From Ascarosepion bandense (lineage: Eukaryota; Mollusca; Cephalopoda; Sepiida; Sepiidae), in contig JBBBDQ010000447.1 of assembly GCA_037127315.1 (NCBI GenBank), forward strand, positions 97,501-161,500: DNA of 64,000 bases, in the 5' to 3' direction. The position numbers and the translations under genes were made by a program. How positions within the stretch are numbered: the stretch's first letter is position 1; every line of letters starts with the position of its first letter. The notes beneath the pieces were generated by a model that was not told the DNA's origin, made no database searches, and saw nothing but the letters and a program-made list of their open reading frames with translations. Below are positions 59,489 through 64,000 of this stretch, piece by piece.

Positions 59489-59509
59489 ACTAGAAGAAAG
59501 TGTGCAACA

Positions 59510-59521
59510 AGCTATTTCGGC
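59510..59521 (+). promoter_or_regulatory. Candidate primer binding site complementary to tRNA-Phe 5' end
   Basis: AGCTATTTCGGC lies exactly after the 5' LTR. It is the reverse complement of GCCGAAATAGCT, the first 12 bases of animal tRNA-Phe(GAA). Usual Ty3/gypsy sites begin TGG and pair with a tRNA 3' end; no TGG site is present before the gag start, which lies only 15 bases after the LTR. The known parallel is Drosophila copia, which primes from an internal fragment of a tRNA. Primer use is an inference. Confidence 0.55.
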
Positions 59522-59524
59522 GTA

Positions 59525-60508
59525 ATGGGGGACAGGTTCGACCTGAAATTGATTCCAGAGTTCAGTGGCTCGACCCCAGTACTTGACTGGGTGGAAAAAG
59601 TGGAACTGCATTGTCTCTTGTCTGGTGTCAAAAACATTGAACATGTGATTCCTCTGCGTTTGTCCGGTGGGGCTTTCGCTGTGTATCAACAGCTCAGTGC
59701 TGAGGAAAAACAGAATTATGAGAGGATCAAGGCAGCCCTATACAAAGCGTTTGCTATCGACCCCGCCACTGCCTGGGAGCAATTTGAGGCAAGACAATTA
59801 CATCCTGGCGAAACTGTGGACGTATATTTGGCCGAGCTGACGAAGTTGACGGTGTTGTTCGGTGGGCTGCCCGAGCGGGCCTTGGCATATAAATTTCTGG
59901 CGGGGCTCCCAACCGGAGCAAAACAGCTCCTGCGGGCGAGCTCAAACATAACCTCGTTGCCCCTTAATGACCTGGTGGACCGAGCCAGAACCGTGATGAA
60001 GGATAATTCCGAGCTGAGAGATCCGGTAATCGCCGCTGCACAATCCACACCGAGTGATGATAAACCGTCTCAGGGCCTTAGCCCGCGTGGTGGGGTCGTG
60101 TGTTATAGGTGCGATGGCCAGGGCCACATTGCAGACGGCGACCGACAGCTGTTCGCTGCTACCGGTGTAATGAAACCGGACATATGGCCCGGGATTGTGC
60201 GGGAAACGGGGCCGGGGACAAGGTGCCGGCGTCGACCTTTCCCCAAAGCAGAAATTAGAGGCGCTTCCGATCATTCAGGTATATGTCAACGAGACATTGT
60301 GCTCAGCACTCCTCGACTCCGGGTGCTCCCGCACCATAGTGTTCGTAGACCTCTGCCACACTTGGAAGGAGAAGGGTGTCAGGGTAACCACCATCAGTGG
60401 AGAATCGCGGACATGTTGCGGGGTGGGTGCGATAAACATCCGTACAAGAACAGGAAACTCGGCCAACGTCGAGGCGCTAGTAGCGCTCAAAAAACCACTG
60501 AACTTTGA
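59525..60508 (+). CDS. gag: Gag polyprotein of the LTR retrotransposon (frame broken after first zinc knuckle)
   Basis: Structural protein that would form the intracellular particle and bind genomic RNA. The 327-codon frame starts at the first ATG after the LTR. Residues 1-150 form a capsid-like region (DLKLIPEFSGSTPVLDWVEK near the N-terminus; WEQFEARQLHPGETVDVYLA at about 84-103; LPERALAYKFLAGLP around 115-130), typical of Ty3/gypsy gag. A zinc knuckle begins CYRCDGQGH at residues 193-201, but the fourth ligand (Cys) is Asp in this frame. A second, intact CX2CX4HX4C knuckle lies at 60,157-60,198 in another frame, so the residues after about 203 are probably out of frame and not native. Treat the true gag as ending near there unless recoding occurs. 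Confidence 0.8.
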   Translation: MGDRFDLKLIPEFSGSTPVLDWVEKVELHCLLSGVKNIEHVIPLRLSGGAFAVYQQLSAEEKQNYERIKAALYKAFAIDPATAWEQFEARQLHPGETVDVYLAELTKLTVLFGGLPERALAYKFLAGLPTGAKQLLRASSNITSLPLNDLVDRARTVMKDNSELRDPVIAAAQSTPSDDKPSQGLSPRGGVVCYRCDGQGHIADGDRQLFAATGVMKPDIWPGIVRETGPGTRCRRRPFPKAEIRGASDHSGICQRDIVLSTPRLRVLPHHSVRRPLPHLEGEGCQGNHHQWRIADMLRGGCDKHPYKNRKLGQRRGASSAQKTTEL

Positions 60509-63260
60509 CCTGCTTCTAGGCTATGATGCCATCAGAGCCCTAGGTGGTGTTCACATGACGCAGACGGGGGAAGTGCAGTTTCAAGAGAGGACCCCAGTGT
60601 GCGCAGCGCTGAGGATCGACCAGCCAGACTTTAGTGTCGAATTTGACCAGCACCAGAAGGCTTGGACCGCCTCATGGAAGTGGTCGGGAAATCAGCAGCC
60701 AGCAAAATTGCGGAACGAAGTAGCCGAGTACCATGTGCCCGACCAAATAAGGCCTGCATACGAAGAGGAGCTTCGTGAATGGATCAAGGATGGCTGGTTA
60801 ATTCCTTACCCCTATGAGAAACTTGGACCTCCCAAAGGTTTGATCCCGCTGATGGCGGTTACTCAGCACAACAAAGCAAAAGTGAGGCCAGTGATGGACT
60901 ACCGCGAACTAAATGCGCATGTTGATGCATTTACGGCAGATGCTGATGTTTGCGCCAGCAAGCTACGAGAATGGCGCCAGCAGGGTTCCAATGTGTCCCT
61001 GCTGGATCTAAGAAAAGCGTATCTGCAGATCCGGGTCAGCGAAACGATGTGGCCGTTTCAGACGGTGGTGTTTGCCGGCAGAAGGTACTGCCTTACCAGA
61101 CTGGGCTTCGGGCTGAACGTGGCACCCCAAATAATGAAGACCATAGTCAACGCTGTGTTGTCACAGCAAGAAACAATGAAAGAGGGGACATCGACGTACC
61201 TTGATGACATATACGTGAACGAAGACGTTGTATCATCATCACGCGTAAGGACCAAACTGGCCGAGTTTGGCCTGATTTGCAAGGACCCGGAACATTTGGA
61301 GGATGGCGCCCGTGTCTTGGGCCTGAAAGTTCGAAAGGAGCGGGGGACTTTGAAGTGGGGGCGCGGAACTGCAGTTCCTGAAGTACCCGAAGTCTTTACG
61401 AGACGAGTGGTCTTCTCCCTGTGTGGAAAACTTGTGGGGCACCTACCAGTGTGTGGATGGACTCGTGTAGCAACAGGCACCATAAAAAGGAGGGCAAGCG
61501 CAGTCACCAAAGACTGGGATGATGAAACGACGGACGATCTGTTGGTTCGCATGGTGAAGGAGACCATCGCAAGGGTAAAGCAGGATGACCCCGCAAAGGG
61601 AGACTGGTGTGTGCAGGGAGACGAATTGAGCGTGTGGGTGGATGCGAGCTCTGTGGCGATTGGTGTGCTGCTTGAGGAGAACGGAGCTGCGATTGAGGAC
61701 GCCTGCTGGCTGCGACCGACGAATGACGCTGCTCACATCAACCTGGCAGAGCTCGATGCGGTGACGAAAGGCATTAACCTGGCACTCCAGTGGAAAGTCA
61801 AGAAATTACACATACACACAGATTCGCTGTGCGTGTACCACTGGATATCAAACACACTGACAGGTAAGGCCAGGGTGCGCACCAAGGCGGCCAGCGAGAT
61901 GCTGATCAGACGGAGGTTGGAGACCATAAGAAAGCTAGTAACAGAGTACAATCTGTCTGTGGATGTGGTACTTGTCACCTCAAACTGCAACCTCGCTGAT
62001 AGGCTCACTCGGGTGCCTCAGAGATGGATTGATGCCGTGAAGAAAGAAGCTGGGCCAGTACCGTTACTATGTGCTGCCTCTGTGGAGGCGGCAGACAAAA
62101 TCAGGGAAATACACCACATCAGTGGGCACCCCGGAGTGAGACGGACATGCTATTTTGTACAATTGACCAATCCGTCAGTGTCAAAAAGTGCAGTGAGAGC
62201 GGTGGTCAAGGAATGCCAAACATGCCAGTCAATCGACCCCGCCCCAGCGAGATGGCGGAGGGGTCGGCTGGGAACAGACATGACTTGGAGCCGACTGGGT
62301 ATGGACATAACCCATTATGGCAGCCAGCACTTCCTCACACTGATAGATTGCGGACCGACGAGGTTTGCGATCTGGCGCCCGTTGGCACGCCAGGACTCCT
62401 CCAGTGTCATCCGTGAATTGGAATCCATATTTTACGAAAGGGGGCCGCCTGAAGAGATCCTCACGGACAACGATACTGCCTTCTGCAGCGTAGAATTTAG
62501 GCGCTTTGTAGACGAGTGGGGGATCAGGCTCAGACACCGATGTGCATATGTGCCGAGTGGCAACGGCATAGCAGAGCGGTGCCACCGAAGCGTGAAGAGG
62601 ACCGCGGCCAGGAAGGCGTGCACTATTGCAGAAGCGGTCTATAGATATAATGCAACACCGAGGGATGCTGTGACTGCTGTGAGCGCACCCGCCAATGCAA
62701 TCCATCGCTACCGAGTGCGCATCAAGGGCATTGACGCGCGTCTGCCTGATCGGCGGGGAACAAGAGGGCCGTATGAATTAGGGGACACCGTCTGGGTGAA
62801 GCCTCCCAATAGCCGGTGCACCACCAGTTTTCGAAGGGGACGAATCACCGGCATCGTCAGTGAGCAGGCCGTGCTGGTTGATGGTACTCCACGCCATGTG
62901 AGGGACATTCGGCCCGCCCTGAATACGAATTCGTTGACAAGTAGCGGCAGTGGTGAATCATCCAATGACGAACTGTGGATTCGACCTACGCCCCGCGAGT
63001 CTGATGGTCCGACTGCGAACCCCGACGCTGTTGCCGATAATTCCGATGCCACTTCTGAGAGCTCAGATGAAGAAATCCAGACAATCCCCCTTCGTAGGAG
63101 TGCCCGCAACAAGCGGCCACGTCCGCCTTGCCACATGTGTGGTCTTGAGACCAGGGGGGAGTGTGAACATGAAAGGGCGACTAGCGGCGGCTCTGGAAAA
63201 AAGAGAGTTCGTTTGTGTCTGGCTTGCAAAGCAGTAATCTGTTCCAAAGAAAGAAAATAA
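60195..63260 (+). CDS. pol: Pol polyprotein: protease, reverse transcriptase, RNase H, integrase
   Basis: Enzymes for copying the element's RNA and inserting the DNA. The frame opens at a TTG, so the native start is not here; pol is presumably made as a gag-pol fusion. Numbering from 60,195: protease LLDSGCSRTIV (catalytic D41); RT with LLDLRKAYLQI (D271) and YLDD (335-338); RNase H with D483, E519, D543 and ADRLTR (601-606); integrase zinc site H641, H645, C674, C677 and catalytic D704, D758, E794 with 35 residues between the last two; a GPY/F-like module (858-910). A Ser/Asp-rich linker leads to a cysteine-rich tail (C979, C982, C990, H992, C1008, C1011, C1016). Codon 990, a Cys, is the first codon of the 3' LTR. 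All catalytic residues are present and the 1,021-codon frame is unbroken. Confidence 0.9.
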   Translation: MCGKRGRGQGAGVDLSPKQKLEALPIIQVYVNETLCSALLDSGCSRTIVFVDLCHTWKEKGVRVTTISGESRTCCGVGAINIRTRTGNSANVEALVALKKPLNFDLLLGYDAIRALGGVHMTQTGEVQFQERTPVCAALRIDQPDFSVEFDQHQKAWTASWKWSGNQQPAKLRNEVAEYHVPDQIRPAYEEELREWIKDGWLIPYPYEKLGPPKGLIPLMAVTQHNKAKVRPVMDYRELNAHVDAFTADADVCASKLREWRQQGSNVSLLDLRKAYLQIRVSETMWPFQTVVFAGRRYCLTRLGFGLNVAPQIMKTIVNAVLSQQETMKEGTSTYLDDIYVNEDVVSSSRVRTKLAEFGLICKDPEHLEDGARVLGLKVRKERGTLKWGRGTAVPEVPEVFTRRVVFSLCGKLVGHLPVCGWTRVATGTIKRRASAVTKDWDDETTDDLLVRMVKETIARVKQDDPAKGDWCVQGDELSVWVDASSVAIGVLLEENGAAIEDACWLRPTNDAAHINLAELDAVTKGINLALQWKVKKLHIHTDSLCVYHWISNTLTGKARVRTKAASEMLIRRRLETIRKLVTEYNLSVDVVLVTSNCNLADRLTRVPQRWIDAVKKEAGPVPLLCAASVEAADKIREIHHISGHPGVRRTCYFVQLTNPSVSKSAVRAVVKECQTCQSIDPAPARWRRGRLGTDMTWSRLGMDITHYGSQHFLTLIDCGPTRFAIWRPLARQDSSSVIRELESIFYERGPPEEILTDNDTAFCSVEFRRFVDEWGIRLRHRCAYVPSGNGIAERCHRSVKRTAARKACTIAEAVYRYNATPRDAVTAVSAPANAIHRYRVRIKGIDARLPDRRGTRGPYELGDTVWVKPPNSRCTTSFRRGRITGIVSEQAVLVDGTPRHVRDIRPALNTNSLTSSGSGESSNDELWIRPTPRESDGPTANPDAVADNSDATSESSDEEIQTIPLRRSARNKRPRPPCHMCGLETRGECEHERATSGGSGKKRVRLCLACKAVICSKERK
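63153..63161 (+). promoter_or_regulatory. Polypurine tract
   Basis: AGGGGGGAG ends immediately before the 3' LTR, where plus-strand DNA synthesis is primed in LTR elements. It is also coding sequence of pol (Thr-Arg-Gly-Glu). Confidence 0.85.
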
Positions 63261-63602
63261 TAATAATACTCACCTCTGTCTTAATAATCCACCTTCAGCT
63301 CATTCTAAAGGAAAAAAGAGAGGAGGCCCTCGAGGGGAATTTTTATAGACCGAGGAAATGGATTATGGGTAGAGAAATGGATTATAAAACTGACCGACCA
63401 AGTTCACTCGACGATTTCAGTGGCGTCAATTTCTTGGCGTGAAGCTGACGCAGAGAGACGCGGTGAAAAGGTGGAAGGAGGAAAGTGGAGTAGGAAGAGG
63501 AAGAGGCGTAGCAAGAAGCCAGCTGGGAGAGCGTTGAATTGAAATCCAACGGTCTGCGGTTCGATCCCTGGTTCTGCACTCACTAGAAGAAAGTGTGCAA
63601 CA
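63162..63602 (+). repeat. 3' LTR (441 bp)
   Basis: Copy of 59,069-59,509. Its first 99 bases are the end of the pol frame (codons 990-1021 and a TAA at 63,258-63,260). Confidence 0.95.
63505..63581 (+). other. tRNA-Phe-like segment in the 3' LTR
   Basis: Same as 59,412-59,488. A Pol III promoter here would point out of the element toward the SINE at 63,611. Confidence 0.65.
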
Positions 63603-63607
63603 ATATT
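63603..63607. repeat. Target-site duplication ATATT (3' copy)
   Basis: Equal to 59,064-59,068. Confidence 0.9.
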
Positions 63608-63610
63608 GAA

Positions 63611-64000
63611 ATGGATGCGCGTTGTGGTGCATTGGATATCGACTCGGAACGAGAAATCGGGCAACCGAGTTCGAATTCCAGCCGAATTCATTGCATTCAC
63701 TTACGCGCAAATGCCCTTGGGAAAGGTATTAATCCGTCTCTTCCTTCCAGTTATGGGTTAAATAGCAGGAGAGATTGGGTTCTGTAGCCTTGGTCGAGAC
63801 ATGATCTCCCAAGCGTGTATCACGTATGGCACTTAAATGACTGAGCGAATATAATAGTTGGAATTATGATTAAGGCTTCTACTGGTCATAAAGTGAGGGA
63901 TCGGTTTTCTATTGATATCAAGTAATATCAAGTAAAAAACTGATCTCCCTTAATTACTATGTAATAATATAATACATCTCTTCTTCCTCAAGCTAAGAGT
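63611..64000 (+). mobile_element. Modular SINE-I (runs off the window)
   Basis: Head ATGGATGCGCGTTGTGGTGC, B-box GAGTTCGAATTCC (about 63,667), body TTAATCCGTCTCTTCCTTCC, an internal deletion after GTAGCCTTGGTCGAGACATG that removes the CAGTCTACCGCAG part, end CACTTAAATGACTGAGCG, then the linker (about 63,845-63,985) with GTGAGGGATCGG...CTGATCTCCC arms. The second half begins at AGCTAAGAGT as the window ends. Confidence 0.8.

Larger units (their letters stand above)
59069..59509 (+). repeat. 5' LTR (441 bp)
   Basis: Starts TGTGAACATGAAAGG, ends AAGTGTGCAACA. Aligned without gaps to the 3' LTR at an offset of 4,093 bases, and no difference was seen. Contains a TATA-like box, a tRNA-Phe-like segment near its end, and an open frame that is the C-terminal end of pol when present as the 3' LTR. 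Confidence 0.95.
59069..63602 (+). mobile_element. Complete Ty3/gypsy-type LTR retrotransposon
   Basis: A 4,534-bp insertion: 441-bp LTRs that look identical and start TG, end CA; perfect ATATT target duplication; gag with zinc knuckle; pol with protease, RT, RNase H and integrase in that order, which is the Ty3/gypsy order. No envelope gene. GC content is clearly higher than the surroundings. Identical LTRs indicate a recent insertion, but gag and pol need two frame changes in about 120 bp, so this copy may be defective. It landed about nine bases upstream of a SINE-I. The clade is not determined; the long LCGKLVGHLPVCGW-type stretch between RT and RNase H should help place it. Confidence 0.93.

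Noticed and set aside
59526..59545. TGGGGGACAGG after the gag ATG as a conventional primer binding site
   Set aside because: It lies 17 bases from the LTR and inside gag, and its complement does not fit the spacing of a tRNA T-arm plus acceptor 3' end.
59716..60274. Minus-strand frames of 60-180 codons opposite gag and pol
   Set aside because: Shadows of the long GC-rich coding frame on the plus strand.

Overview
This window is AT-rich, intron-free animal DNA with no host protein-coding exon that I can recognise. It is built from transposable elements and tandem repeats. The repeat types suggest a cephalopod mollusc, most likely an octopus: many copies of a tRNA-headed SINE with a long modular tail, two decayed non-LTR retrotransposon families, very long dinucleotide and tetranucleotide runs, and 5S rRNA sequences fused to SINEs. 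The organism is an inference from repeat type; no single-copy gene confirms it.

Layout. 0-4.2 kb: remnants of one non-LTR retrotransposon ('LINE-B' here) on the minus strand, including a locally multiplied 3' end at 2.8-4.2 kb. 5-13 kb: unassigned DNA, scraps of LINE-B and a second family ('LINE-A'), and a perfect 20-bp hairpin. 13.36-13.86 kb and 41.22-41.82 kb: 5S rRNA sequences joined to a tRNA-derived SINE by the same junction. 14.6-15.5 kb: a compound GATA array. 16-24.3 kb: LINE-B and LINE-A copies (the LINE-A copy still shows most of a reverse transcriptase), modular SINEs and inverted-repeat MITEs. 24.4-40.9 kb: minisatellites, SINEs, AT/AC runs, a 1.7-kb polypurine tract and an 88-bp minisatellite. 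42.3-53.0 kb: a fold-back element, an AT block and a 9.9-kb satellite of an 86-bp unit. 53.2-58.9 kb: LINE-A and SINE scraps, a 2.5-kb polypyrimidine tract and a VNTR that ends in the LINE-A tail.

The only well-preserved coding unit is a 4.5-kb LTR retrotransposon at 59,069-63,602. It has two apparently identical 441-bp LTRs, a perfect 5-bp target-site duplication (ATATT), gag, and a pol carrying protease, reverse transcriptase, RNase H and integrase in Ty3/gypsy order. Three features are unusual. Its LTR carries a tRNA-Phe-like segment. The 12 bases directly after the 5' LTR are the reverse complement of the 5' end of tRNA-Phe, not of a tRNA 3' end. The last 32 codons of pol, including five Cys/His of a cysteine-rich tail, lie inside the 3' LTR.

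How the parts relate: the SINEs appear to borrow 3' tails and internal promoters. The 5S-tRNA SINE shares its 3' tail with a mobile family that carries two minisatellites, and the 162-bp VNTR shares its 3' tail with LINE-A. Most tandem arrays therefore look like by-products of retroposon structure.
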